64,000 nt of DNA from Hyaloscypha bicolor E (Eukaryota > Ascomycota > Leotiomycetes > Helotiales > Hyaloscyphaceae): NCBI RefSeq assembly GCF_002865645.1, contig NW_020194693.1:434001-498000 (forward strand). Reading direction: 5' to 3'. The position numbers were made by a program, and so were the translations under genes. Below are positions 34,841-46,572 of the stretch, piece by piece (within the stretch, counting starts at the first letter, position 1; each line of letters begins with the position of its first letter). The notes below the pieces were generated by a model, which was not told the origin of the DNA, ran no database searches, and saw nothing but the letters and a program-made list of their open reading frames with translations.

Positions 34841-36965
34841 TTACATCGTCCAGTTAATCTCTCCATTTTCCCAATCCCAAGCTCCCATGTCCCCACCAAA
34901 TTGATCATTCAGAAACTCATCAGCGAAATTCCCCTCCCACATTCCGAGACCCAAATCCTCAGACAGACCACTATCCAGCGCAGGCGAAAGACGATTGAAG
35001 ACGCTGAGACAGCGTTCAGCTAGTCGATTTGTAAGGGCTGTGCGACTGAGTAGATCCCTGGTGGTGCGGATGTCGTTCAGCCAAAGGATCGAATCGGGAT
35101 GTGTTGGGTCGGTGAGGAGACAGATGATAGGCACGAGTCCGGCTTGGAAGAGGAAGTAGAGCATGTACCAAGTACTCAGTCTTGAGACCATGCCGGTGGC
35201 GACGAAGTCAGAGATGGAGTTTATGGTTGCTCTCGCACTCTGGATGCACTTTTCGCGGCATGCGAGCTCTTCGCTTGTCTCAGGGACGGCGCTCAGCTCG
35301 GCTTGCTTTCTCCGGCCTGCCAGTTGGAGGACCACGGGACGGAAGAGGATGATTTGGAGGTTCCAGCTTCGCCAATCCAGACGATAGCGAGCAAAGAGAA
35401 ATGCTTCGCTGGCGTGTATGATAGGAGAGTCGAGCTGGAAGTACGGCGGGATTGAGTTCTCCCAAGTTTCGATGATCTGGTTGAGACTCAAGAGCTCCTC
35501 AGGTAGTGGGTAAGGGGTTGAAATTAGTCGGTGGTGGAGACTGTTGGTTTCGAGGTGAAACAGAGACTGTGATATTAGACCTGTGTAGGCTGTGGGATAC
35601 GGAAGCTCATCGGGTAGTATGTTTGTATGTGACGTTAAAGACTTAAAGCAATCAGCAGTTGGCAAGGATAAATACGTTGGAAATATACCTCTTCGTGAAT
35701 ATTTAGAACTGGGCTGGCGTCCATGATACCTCTCTCTGGTAACAAAACAGGGCGACCGAAGGTGATTGATGCCCCGCTATCGAATACGAACAATCCCCAC
35801 CAGACTCTTCGTCGCATCTCTCGCTGGAGATGTGTGATTTCCCAATTCGGAAATTCTTTGTGCAGACCAAGGCTGAGAGCCATTCGTACCGCAAGTCCAA
35901 GGTAGTTCCAGCCTGTATTTGGCCGGTTTCGTTTTTGAGCGTAGTTGCTCAGCAGGAGCAGTGCCTGGACCATGGCTAGATTGCCACTCTCAAAGATTGA
36001 ACTCTCTTCTGAGATTCGGGCCACCTTTCGGTAGAAGAAGTCATCCATGACAGATTCATCGTCGCCAATGCACCATGCTCCGAGTGCAAGAACAGCGTTG
36101 TACAGGATTGTCCACGAATTTCCTTCAGGCCGAGGACTCTTGCCTTGAAGCTGAGCACGGAACAGTGGCTCGTGAAGGAAGGGATATGTGGTGTGATAGT
36201 ATCTGAAGTATGCATCCACGAAGGTATTTTCTGAAATATTCGAGAAGGGCAAACTCATGGGGAATAGATCTGAAAACATGGATTGGGAATGCCAGCTGGG
36301 AGAACTGAAAGCTTGTTGATCTCCGTCTCGCTCTCGACTGAGTAGAGCTCGTAGAGGAACAACGCTCGAAGTAGCCCCTTTCCGCTCTTGTCAGCACCTC
36401 GTCTTCCATTGCCTTCCGAGACTTACCTAGATACCCTGCACCTTCAGGATTGACTGATAGGGCTGCCATTCCATCAGCTAGCTCATTCAGACTGACAGCA
36501 TTCTCTGTCCAATCGAAGCCATCAGCTGCCTGTGGTAAACTTTCGGAAGTTGCCTCGGCTTCGTGACTGGCTTCTCTTGATGAGGGTGACAATTTGCTGC
36601 TCGGTGAAGCCGCAACATTGGTCTTCACAGAAGCATTCTCTGACGGCCGGATAGTCGACGATAAAACCGTCTCAATATCCACACCGGGAAACAGGGCCTT
36701 GATCGTGGTCTCTAGATCTCGAACTCGATCTTCAGCAGCCGTCAGGTTATTCCGCGTCAATGGCGTGCGAGAAGCTTTCCGACTGTAGTTGCATTCCAAA
36801 TCAAGCTGCAAGCAAGGAGCGCACGTCGGTTTCTCCTTGGTGCACTAAGATATGATGTTAAAATCCCTTAACATAAGCCCATGAAAGAGTGTTAAGGAAT
36901 ACCTTATACTTTCTGGTCCTGCAGCAGTCACATGCAGAGTAGAACTCACTGGCATCGTCCGACAT
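34841..36965 (-). CDS. Zn2Cys6 transcription factor, GAL4/LAC9-like, four exons
   Basis: Exons 36965-36903, 36844-36427, 36377-35689, 35641-34841 give 656 residues in phase. The binuclear zinc cluster spans residues 12-39: C12-x2-C15-x6-C22-x6-C29-x2-C32-x6-C39, split by the first intron just before C22 (DCCRTRKYK-CTKEKPTCAPC). After it comes LTRNNLTAAEDRVRDLETTI and FPGVDIETVL, the dimerisation helix pattern seen in GAL4/LAC9-type regulators. The middle region holds the fungal-specific factor domain (PF04082 type): VDAYFRYYHTTYPFLHEPLF, LGLAVRMALSLGLHKEFPNW, MRRRVWWGLFVFDSGASITF. The C-terminus is acidic/aromatic. It is convergent with the sugar porter (260 bases between stops), so it may control sugar uptake, but this is inference. 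Confidence 0.93.
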
Positions 36966-38279
36966 GGTCGCGCTGCTAGGAATTGGTCACACTTGCGAAA
37001 TGTTCCCTCACCGCCTCATCAACCACCATCGATCCCCTTTGCGATCTGACCATTGAGATATGGACACCGAAGGATTGTGGAAGTTGTCGATATTGATGTT
37101 GTCTGAAGAGAAGAAAATGGCTCCGCTATGAAAATTAGTGTACCCCGCAATCTGGCACGTGAGCGACAGGGGGCACCAATGAGGAGATTAAGCACGTGAT
37201 AGTCAACATAGAAGCTTACTTAAACCTTCTTTGGATTTATTTCAACGAAAGATCCTAGATCAAGAGCAGATGGACTTTTTGGCGTGCGGTGCATTAGCCA
37301 GACGCGCGTGTGAAACTTTTACGGATCGAGCGTTTTGAAGTCAAATTCATTCAAGTATAAATATTTCTCGGGTGATGCCCTACGCATTCGGTAAACTACA
37401 TGTATGTTAAGAAAGCCTTGCATTATTTCATATTGAATGATCTCCCAGACGTACTCAAGCTTTGGGATAGGACTGTGGCGCTATTCCGCGGACGCTAATT
37501 GGCTTGTTTGGTTAGCTTTCGGAGGCAATTTTCAGCACTATTTCATCGTCACATTTTCTTCGCAGCAACCCAAAGTTTGTGGAGTCAATTGAATGAAACT
37601 TTGTTTCTCTTTGGAAACTATTTGGCCTGTTCAATAACCAAATCTCCAGGGAGCATTGGTTGAGAAAGTCATTATACCTACTACTTAGCAAAGCGCAGGG
37701 TTGATTCTGAGTATGGGTCAGCTGCGTTGAAATAATTGAAGATATAAGCAGAGTTACTACCGGCTTCCCACAATTATTCGCCCAGATGCAAGATGTGTGT
37801 TTGTTTTGTAATAAAAATAAAAATAAAAATAGATTGTCTCCAGGTGGCAATGTCTCGTGAGAATAGTAAACAACAGTGAATCCAAAAATCCTCGCCAACA
37901 AACGGGGATAAAGTTTATACTTTTGGCAAATTGGTCCTTCCTCTGTGATGGATCACTGGAAAGATTGGAAAGGTTTGCATTTATAAGACTAAGAGGATGG
38001 ACCGGGAATGGGAATATGGAGGGGGGAAATCTGAGTGCGGGAAGGAACAAGAAGTTATTAAAGCGTATCATCTACTTTTCTAACAAGTTCCTATCATCTG
38101 GCTTTTACTTACGTATCAAAATTTAAGCGAATCTAAATAAATCAGCACTCGGGCTTATTTATGGCTCATGGCCGGTCAGCGCCTGTTTATCCGCTATTAA
38201 ACCTCGCTACCTTGCATTCAACCAACAACGGCAACCGCAGCAGCAGCAACAACAACGATACCAATAACGAAAACACACA
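36966..38279. other. Intergenic, nothing recognised
   Basis: 1.3 kb AT-leaning sequence, no convincing frame. The last 55 bases are a CAG/CAA-rich leader (CAGCAGCAGCAACAACAACG) directly before the ATG at 38280. Confidence 0.5.
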
Positions 38280-40014
38280 ATGGCTGGCATGGCACCTAAT
38301 CTAAGGGCAAGCTTGAGGGACGACTGGGACTACTACAGACTCATGCAACAACGACTACCATCGCCTCCACGACCACCACCGCAGCGGCCATCACCACTGC
38401 CACAAATAATTCTTACTCCGCCGACAGGCGAGCTTGCTCTGGTGCCGGCTAATTTTGGTCACCGCTGGTATCACCACTGGGAGCCATACGCGCCGCATTT
38501 GAACTACCTCAACTTGTGGTATCACACCTTGGTAACTCAAAACCCGCAAGGCGCGTCCTCTCATTTCCGGAAAGTGATCGACTCTCGACTTGGATACCTA
38601 GGACTTGCCGATCCCTCTTTCAAAATGGCATTCGATATACAGAATCATTGGGCCGTCGAAACGCCTCTCAGCGGTGGTCTCCGATGTCACGAGTCTCTTG
38701 ACCTTGGTACCCAATCCCTGCGCCAGTTAGATTTGGACGCTATCAACCATCAATGTCGTTCCTTTGGATATGGTCGGAGAAAGATTCTCCGGGAGTTTTT
38801 GCTCAAGATGTCGACTGACTACATGTCCACCTTCGTGAGTCGATCTGTTATCTTATTCTTGACCCCTCTGATACCAGAACAGGAGATCAAGCATGATGGC
38901 GATTTGGTAAAGGTAAATCTTATGCCATTTTCTCCTGCATCCCAGTACCATTTGGATACGCTTCTGCGCTACGATGAAGTGTACGTGCTCAAACAATCGT
39001 GCAATTTTCATTGATATTAGCACTAGTGTCAAAATCTCAAATGGCGCACTTGCTGACTACATGTTTGACTAGAAACGACTCGAACATGGGATATAGAGGG
39101 CGTTTCTTCAAGCTGGTGAGTAGTTTCGGCCCTTGTTCTAGTCGCCCTTGGCATCGCTGATAAGACCTCAGAACCTGCTTGTCAACAAGAAATCGCGCTT
39201 CACCCTCTTCCCTCAGCTGCCACCCGAAGTACAAGCACTGGTCACTCAATATCTCACGACAAGCCAACCACGCCGCCTCCAACTCCGATTCGCGAGGGAC
39301 CAAGAGATGGGAAATATGCGGCAGCCAGACACTCGTTTTTCTACTCATGAATTACGGACCGTTCCTCCGATCCTCCAGGTCAGCAAGCAATTCAGAGCAA
39401 AAGGCACCCCATTCCACGATTACATCGAATTGAAGTTCCTACAAAGAGACGCTCGAGGGTTGATTTATCTTCCTAGTGCCGATATGATATTCATCAACAA
39501 GGCAGGGGCGGAAAAGGTAACTCCTCAAGCGTTCAGAGCAAGGCTTATTGCAACCAAGTCTCTACAGAAGGTCAAGAGCATCGCACTCTCAGTCGCACGC
39601 CCAAACTTCTCGGCTTTCGTCAAGGACTTCAAGAATTATGGTGGCTTGGAGCTGGTGTTCATCGTGTTGACAGAGATGGAGGAGGCCGGCGATCGGAAGT
39701 GGGGTCTCGAGAATACAGAGGAGATTGTTGATACCCGCTTGACATGCAAGAAGGAAATCCTCTTCGAAGTGATCCATCCGAGCAACTTATGGGTTACAAA
39801 CGTGTCAATACCAGGCGTCAAAAGCAAGAGCCGTGCTCTCCCCATGCATAGAGAACCGGAGGTGATGGAACAGTTGGTGATGGAAATGGCCAGAGGGCTC
39901 GGAAATGTGAGAGTTGCGCCGAATCTTCGGTTTGTGAGATTGGTTAAGTGCCTCAAGACTCAGGAGCAACTTCAGGGAGGAAGCCTTCGAGGCATTGCAG
40001 TTAGAGGCACTTAA
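38280..40014 (+). CDS. Possible 2EXR-type protein; one four-exon gene or two genes
   Basis: Proposed exons 38280-38834, 38883-38980, 39073-39115, 39172-40014 give 512 residues in phase. The first intron (48 nt) is a multiple of three, so reading through is also open. The N-terminal part is Pro-rich (PSPPRPPPQRPSPLPQI), then His/Tyr/Leu-rich (HRWYHHWEPYAPHLNYLNLW). The last exon begins with KSRFTLFPQLPPEVQALVTQ YL, the F-[TP]-LFPxLPxE opening of the fungal 2EXR domain, and continues with ILQVSKQFRAKGTPFHDYIE. 2EXR domains usually sit near the N-terminus, so the last two exons may be a separate gene starting at ATG 39086 (MGYRGRFFKL). Function unknown. Confidence 0.6.
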
Positions 40015-40060
40015 GCGGAGTGCACTGGAGGAGATATGAGTACTAGGCACTCCTTCTATA

Positions 40061-40503
40061 CGAAGATCACGGCATAAAGTGACGGGACTACAGGGCATTT
40101 GAACTACAAGTCCACTTTCAGGCCACTTTCTGCTGGATTCAACCACTAAAGCCCCCTATATTTCCAGGCCACTGCCCTGAACGAACGCTATAAACCGCAA
40201 GCAAGGGGTACCACACCTTTTTAAGGCGTATCCCTGTACTTACAGGGGAAGGTTCGCTAAGGTACCCTATAATTACCCCCTCACAGCGTCCGAGCGCTAT
40301 AGTTGCTCCGCCAGCAGCGCTATAACCCCTGAGCACCTTCCGACAGCCCTGCAAATGTCTTACACTCTACTTCAGGGCACGAGGCCTGGAGTTATAAGGC
40401 CTTATAGCGGGCTTAACCCCTCAATTTGCACGCTGTAGTCCACTGAGCGCCCCAAGCGAGTCTAAATGCCCTGTAGTCCCGTCACTTTATGCCGTGATCT
40501 TCG
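40061..40503. mobile_element. MITE, 443 bp, perfect 40-bp inverted ends, TA target duplication
   Basis: CGAAGATCACGGCATAAAGT and the next 20 bases (40061-40100) recur exactly in reverse complement at 40464-40503. The element is bordered by TA on both sides (40059-40060 and 40504-40505), the duplication made by Tc1/mariner-pogo transposases. The interior has no coding frame, so it would move only with an enzyme from elsewhere. It is not TA-rich, so it looks untouched by RIP. It sits 46 bases after the stop of the 2EXR-like gene. Confidence 0.85.
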
Positions 40504-40505
40504 TA

Positions 40506-41460
40506 CTCATGACGACTTCCCATTTGCGTGGATTCAAAGGTGGGAAGAGATGTTCACTCTCAGGGCCGGGGAGGGGGGTTTTCCTGGCATTACACTGGAC
40601 TGATATTGTGTGGATGACATTGTTCTGGTAATTCGAAAACATAATAAGGAGAAGAGGCCATTGAGAAGCCGGAGAAACCTGGACGCCAAGATAAACGAAA
40701 AGGGTGGAGGCAGTTTAACTCGCATGCAAGAGGACCTCTGAACATCACGATTGAGGCTTAATGACAGGCTTCCTAAGGTATTATACGAGAAAATTCTTCA
40801 AGACTCTTGTCTGTACCTTGCAATTATATTTTGAGTACAGCGAGGGTATTCGCTGAAAGCCTTGATAGCCGTGCAACCCATCTGGAATTCTTCAAATACA
40901 ATCTTGAAACTTCTTTGTTTATGCCAACAAATTTCCATTCATATCCAAATAGCTGTATAATAATTGGAAGGGCTTACTGACCAAGTATTTGGTCTCTAGG
41001 GAAACACTTCGAGATAAGTCTGATTAGTGATGCAGGAATAAATGAGTAGTAATACTGTAGATCTGCGTGACCCAGTTGCTATGGATGAGATAAAAGAACA
41101 TTAGAATAATAATAGTACTAAGGGGCTGCTGGTGAAATCTGATGTTCATGGGGCGTGTCTCAAGAGTTTTCTTTGCTACCCCATCAATATTTGCGCTTCC
41201 ATGTGCCTCGCCCTCTTCCATTTCATTTTCGCGTGGATGTCCTGGCATAGCCCTTATAACATTTCTAGTCCGGGGGCTCGAATAGGGAGGGTCTGCTTTA
41301 GATATAGAATAAACTCCACTTAACACATGCTCCATGGTGAGTCCTTCCATCCTATATTGGTGAATTGTTTGGAAAAAGTGGTAGGGAATTGATTATCACG
41401 GCGAATCCCATTGCTTATCTCTTCATAAGCACCCTAATCTGTGAATATGTTGGATGCGGC
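40506..41460. other. Intergenic, nothing recognised
   Basis: Ordinary to AT-leaning sequence, no convincing frame on either strand. Confidence 0.5.
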
Positions 41461-41553
41461 TCTGACACTTTTAGGACACTTTCTGATCTGCGAGCTCGGC
41501 CACGAGTGCCGGAGAAAGACACGGCTAGCCTTGCATTCTAATTCAGCAATAAC

Positions 41554-42104
41554 CAGAACACAATCTTGGAAGAGGAAGTTGATTTCATCAACTATCCAGA
41601 AGATCTCTTTGCCATAGTCCCGAAGACGAAAACGTTTTTAAGAAAAGTGTTGGCATGGTCTTCCCATTTCCGCCTAGCACGTCTCTGGAGGAAATCCTCT
41701 GTTATAGTGGACGAGAATATTCACTACGCTTCGGATCAACGGATTGGCAGATTTATATCTTTTACAGTTACGGGCTTGGGCCTAATGATGATAATAACGC
41801 CTCTCTGGATTCTGGCTATAGTTAGTAATAATGTGACGAGGTTAGCCATCCTTACGTTTTTGTCGTGGTGTTTTTAAACATGGTTTCTTTTATGACCGTG
41901 GCCAAACTCTTTGAGAATCTGGCTGCAACTGTGGAGTGGGTGGCCCTTATTTGTACAAGTAAAGGTGAAACTAACATGTGCAAAATTGACAGATATGCTG
42001 CTGTTTTGATCGTGTTTTTGCAGATTCCATTCCGAGGAATGGGCCAGGACTTAGATGAGATCCTTTCGAGATTCCCAATTTCACAGCCTGGACTTGCTTG
42101 CTGT
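41554..42104 (+). pseudogene. Decayed DUF6594-type gene, 3' part
   Basis: The frame from about 41554 reads EEEVDFINYPEDLFAIVPKT, then RIGRFISFTVTGLGLMMIIT, a membrane span, and breaks in a T-run at about 41857-41864. One base shifted it resumes as VVFLNMVSFMTVAKLFENLA. A good intron (GTGGGT near 41936, CTAAC branch, AG at 41990) joins LAATVE to YAAVLIVFLQ, the same position and motif as AATAA-FASVQVVFV in the intact gene at 29.9 kb. The N-terminal half of the family is missing upstream. I infer a truncated, frame-broken paralogue. Confidence 0.5.
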
Positions 42105-43135
42105 TGAGACGAATGAGTACCTCTGCTCTGGCATTTTATGGGAATCCTGGCGGCACTGGCTCCCAACAAAAAGAAATGAAGGACGGATTTTCGTCGACGA
42201 ACTTGTAGAAGCCCATGGATTGGCAACCTGGATAGCCAATATATTACTGAGGATGGCTTTGCGACGTTGAATGGAATGCACACCGTAATTGCGACACCTG
42301 GTAAGGAGGATGTGCAGGTTTGAGAAACCTTGATGGGAAGAAAATTGTACGGTGGAAAGCTTCACTTCGCTTAATTGTGCTCGTCAAAAAGTCGCAAAAA
42401 TTGCACTTGTCCAAAGAAAAATATAAAAAATAACAACGTTCAAAATATGGAAAACTCATGAGCCCCAGGGGCGGCTTGGGAACTCATTAGAATAAAGATT
42501 CGAACGACTTTTTTTGTAGCTTGGCAATGTATGTGCTGGTTAGGCACCGCGACTTAGACTTGTTAAAACCCCACTAAGCGCAGCTCTTATGACCATACAT
42601 TGAAGCGAATATTGCTTAATTTAGGTTATTAAGGCAAGGGAAGAGAGGGGGGCGGATCGGGTGGGTCCAGGCTAGCTTCGGGGTAGGGTTTCGCTTTCCC
42701 CGACGAACAGCGTAATAGGATCAAGGAGGATTATTTGAGAGTGGGCGGATGTTTTATATTAGTGGTTTCCTTGTATATCTTGGCCTTGACTTGAAGAGGA
42801 GGAGGGCTCAAGCAACTACGGACAAGAACCTCATCGACTCCCAGCAGATCGCCATCTGCCTCACTTGTCTTCGCAGTTTTCGAGCCCTGCAAACTCGAGC
42901 CCTCTGCTTGTTTCGTTGCTTCCGAAGACAGCCCCTCGCGATAGCTCGCTACATTCCTTCGACATACCTAGCCAGCTATGGCACATCGTTCCTTCCACGC
43001 GTTCCTCAGGGTCGCTCGATCCTGCCGGAAGAGAGGAAGTTCTATCATAATTCGTCAGTAGGACATGCCTTTCATGTTCTTGGTAAGTTTTCTGGCACCT
43101 GAGACCGCTCGTGGCACTCCATTTTTACCAAAACA
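42105..43135. other. Intergenic, no gene supported
   Basis: A 117-codon open frame at 42749-43102 (plus) has no recognisable feature and may be chance. Nothing else is seen. Confidence 0.4.
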
Positions 43136-44078
43136 TCAAGGGGTGGTACTCTTATCCCACGAAAAACCCCTCCCGTCCCCCCCCGCCGTATTTCTCGCAA
43201 TAGTCCCAGGATTCATCTCCCTCCGCACATCCGAACCAGATAGCTCATGCGCAACCTCTGCGCTCAGCTCTCCTGGCTGCGCCGTCAAGGTATCAGCATT
43301 CATCTCTTGCATCTGTACATCCGACCCCGTCGTGCTGTCAACCGGCTGGTATTTCTGTCCACCACTACCCCCGCCGTAATATTTCTCAACATATCCTGGC
43401 GGCGGTGTCGGATTTGCAACAGTCTTCTTGGCCTTCCGTCGTTGAAGGAGGAAGAGGGCAACTCCTGCCAGAACGGCAAGCAAAACTACAGCAACACCGA
43501 CTCCAATGCCAGCCTTCGCGCCACTGCTCAGCCCAGTGTTCAAGGACGGGGTATCGTTCGTGCTCGGGTCGCCTTCTCCTGTTGCTGTTGACGTGCTGCC
43601 GCTTGTGCTGGCCGGCGAACCCAATTCTACGGTTGTGGGCACGGCCCGTGCTGTGGGTAATACAATAAACAAAGGACTATCGGCGCCGTTTCCCGCCGTA
43701 GTGTTGGGTCTCAGATTGAAGTTGCAGCTCGAGACGCCTTTCCAGACCAACGGGATGAGTTGTGAGCCGTTGTAAGGTGCGACCTTTTGGATGGCCTCTG
43801 CGATGCATCAGCAAAATACAGGATAAGGAGAATGTTGAAGGGGAAGGAGGGAGTATACCTTGGATCATGTCATGATTCACGGAGTTGTAGCAGAATGTAT
43901 AGAGGAGGGGATTCTTGAAGGGGGACCGCCAGGTTACGTTCACTGTGTCCTGGTAATTGAGGATCTGGTTGGTCGTGGGGAAGAGGAATTTGACGCCGTG
44001 ATTGTTTGCTGATAGTGTAAAACCCAATAATGACAAGTAGCAGAGCAAGAAGCTCTTGAACACCGAAGGGTTTGCCAT
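43136..44078 (-). CDS. Secreted-type single-span membrane protein, two exons
   Basis: Exons 44078-43859 and 43797-43136 give 293 residues in phase (join HDMIQ-EAIQKVAPYNGS). MANPSVFKSFLLCYLSLLGF is a signal peptide. The outer part (about 24-125) is a small beta-type domain with a N-linked site pattern (VNVTW) and few cysteines. A Ser/Thr-rich stalk follows (TSGSTSTATGEGDPSTNDT), then a Gly/Val/Leu membrane span (AGIGVGVAVVLLAVLAGVAL) with RRKAKK stop-transfer, and a Gly/Pro-rich cytosolic tail with PPPGYVEKYYGGG. The start is the ATG at 44078 rather than one 14 codons upstream, because only that gives a leader at the N-terminus. The layout resembles cell-wall stress sensors and other fungal surface proteins; function is not known. 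Confidence 0.8.
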
Positions 44079-44981
44079 GAGGACCTCTGAATGCACGCAA
44101 TTGAAGAAAGCCAAAACCAAGAATGAAACAAAGGGAGTGACAGCAAAGAACTTTAAGAAAGATGAACAACACGGAAGGACGAGCTGAAGTTGGAAGCAGG
44201 ACTTCTTTAGCTCAGAAATAACCAGATCTTGGCTTCAGCCAGGCGGCGCAGTTTTTGGGGGCGAAGGGACTCAGCTGATCGTCCCTGAATCGTCATTCGA
44301 TCAGCACCAAGACACCATGTTCAGAAGCCACTAATCTCAGACCAGTAGCAGCATCTAATTGTGTTCCCAGTTTTTTGCCACCATCTGGGATATGGAGGAG
44401 ATCTTCGGTTGTGATTGGCGAAGCTGTACGACCCTGCTCGTTGGCAGGCCGTTGATACCAAGGCTTTTCAGGCAGAGAAAAAGTGACCGATTTTTGGATG
44501 TGCGCAAATAAGATAAATCCGATTTATTATTAACAAACATTTAACAAATAGCACTATATTATTTGCTATTTAGATTTGGTAGCTTCTCAAGAGGTATACC
44601 TAAGGTCGGCATAGATTTCAGAAAGTTAAAGGGCGAGAACTAAAGAGCATAGTGGAGGGAGTCTTGGTGTTCTTGCGTACGAAAATCGGCCATTTTTTAC
44701 TCCGGCCGAGAGGCTTGCTTACCGGAGCCGTACTGAGGCTTCTGACGTTCAGTTTCGTAAACAAATTTTGATACAGACACGCATTGGAAGCTCGCAGAGT
44801 TTTGATATGAAGAACTGGACTTGGAGTTGTAGAAGCTTAGATGAAGATGGAGTGAGATGAGGTTGAAATAGAAGTCGTATCGTGCGGCCGCTCCCGCCGC
44901 TCCACCCTCTTCCCCAAAAATCTCGGCTCTGTGCTTCGTCACAACTTCATCAAATTACCAGTAATCAGCCTTCGGGTCGAT
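44079..44981. other. Divergent intergenic region, nothing recognised
   Basis: 900 bases between divergent genes; no coding sense, no RNA gene seen. Confidence 0.5.
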
Positions 44982-46441
44982 ATGGCGCCTTCGCCCACCC
45001 AGCAAAGAAGAACACACAATACCCTTCTATTTCAGAAGCTGCTGAGCCTTCGGGATGGCGCGAGTCCGTTTACGCTCGTGCTGGATACGCTGGAGCAGAG
45101 TGGCGGGCCAATCGTGACGGAGTTTGCGAGACGAGCAATGGTATGGACCTTCTTTCATTTAATTCTATTGTATAATATCATAAGAGAGAGCAAGCGAGTG
45201 CGTGCGTGTTCCTCAACCTTCTCCTTCCTCGTCACGGTTTTGAGTCGTCGTGGAAATTTTTGGGTTATCACGTGATGGGTTGTCAACCTCGTTGGTGAAT
45301 ATAATCCAGAATAAATGAGGTTATATTGAAAGTGAATGCGACATGCAACAAAAATTTCGCTCTCGCTTAATAGGCCGCTAAGTGAGGCGTGGATAAGAAT
45401 TTTCTCGTTGACCTTCGCATTGTCGTTTTAAGCAGAGATTTCGCGCTAAATTTGCCGAATATCAACAGATATCGAGGTCCAAAATCATCTTCATCTCCTT
45501 CTCTACACTGCGTAAGAAGGTTCCATATGAGATTGATTTGTTCGTCTCTACAAGGGGGAAGTCGCTGGCAAATTTGAGGAAGGATATTGTTGCTCTTTTA
45601 CCCCCGCCACCGACTGGACCACCTCCTGTGTCGGCAAACGTCACCAGTGAGTCTTCTCTTCACCATATGACCAAACATTTGAGGTGCTGACACGGAGACA
45701 GAACACCTCCTCATAATCGATAATCTCCACACGCTCGCCAGCGCACATAGCCAACACCTCTCAACATTCCTGTCCTCTCTCCTCATGGGCCCCAAAATAT
45801 CCCTTCTAGCAACATACCACTCCGATATCCCGCTCTCCATCCCGTCTTCCACAACTCCCTACGCACCAGATCCCCCCACAACACTCACTTATCTCGCTAC
45901 CGCTATCCTCACCATTTGCTCCCTTCCACAAGTCCTAGCCAGGAAACGCGCACGAGATAAGAGCCTCCAGGAACCAGTCTTCGGGCTCCAAGAAGGAAGA
46001 GATGGTGTCCTTGTCGGGTTGTCTCGCAAGAAAGAAGGAGAGGATGGCGTGGTTGTCAATATGGAGGTTCGACGACGCTCGGGGCGGGGAGTGGTGGAGA
46101 ATTTCGTGGTAATCCTGCCTTCCGCCACATCATCTTCCTCGAGTTTGAAAGGCGTGGCGTTGAGTGATGTTATACTCTTGGATGATCACCCACTTTATTT
46201 TTCTACCCCATCCAGTCTTGGAGCGGCTGGTGGAAGTGGCCAGGGAGAAGAGGAAGTCGAAACGACATTCAACCTCGGCTTGACAGAGAAGCAAAAACGC
46301 GACAGAGAGGGTGTCGTCCTCCCCTACTTCGATGCACAGAGGGAGGGTGGGGCTGCAGGTCCAGGTGAAGGAGGAAGAATCTTATACGATATGGGCGCCG
46401 AGGATCGAGAGGATTTCGACGATGAAGAGGATGAAATCTAA
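44982..46441 (+). CDS. elp5: Elongator complex subunit Elp5 (Iki1), three exons
   Basis: Elp5 forms the RecA-like Elp4-Elp5-Elp6 ring of Elongator, which modifies wobble uridine 34 in tRNAs. Exons 44982-45140, 45469-45646, 45702-46441 give 358 residues in phase. The start MAPSPTQQRRTHNTLLFQKL LSLRDGASPFTLVLDTLEQS is typical of fungal Elp5, as are KIIFISFSTLRKKVP after the first join and KHLLIIDNLHTLASAHSQHL after the second. The end is the usual acidic tail (YDMGAEDREDFDDEEDEI) following LTEKQKRDREGVVLPYFDAQ. Like other Elp5 proteins it keeps the RecA-like core without Walker motifs. Intron 1 is long (328 nt). Confidence 0.85.
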
Positions 46442-46572
46442 ATTTCGACGTCGAATCCTTGAACAGGGCATTTTTCGCTCGCTTACTCTCGGGAGGAGTC
46501 ATCCAAACCACATACGTTCTAGAGCCCAGCTGTCAATCATTTTGCAAAGGTAGCCAAGGAGCGAATCTAGCC

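Noticed and set aside
40061..40503. CRISPR-like or hairpin RNA reading of the inverted repeat
   Set aside because: A single pair of inverted ends with TA duplication is explained by a MITE; no spacer array and the host is a fungus.
44697..44942. 81-codon minus-strand frame upstream of elp5
   Set aside because: No protein-like features; lies in the divergent promoter region.
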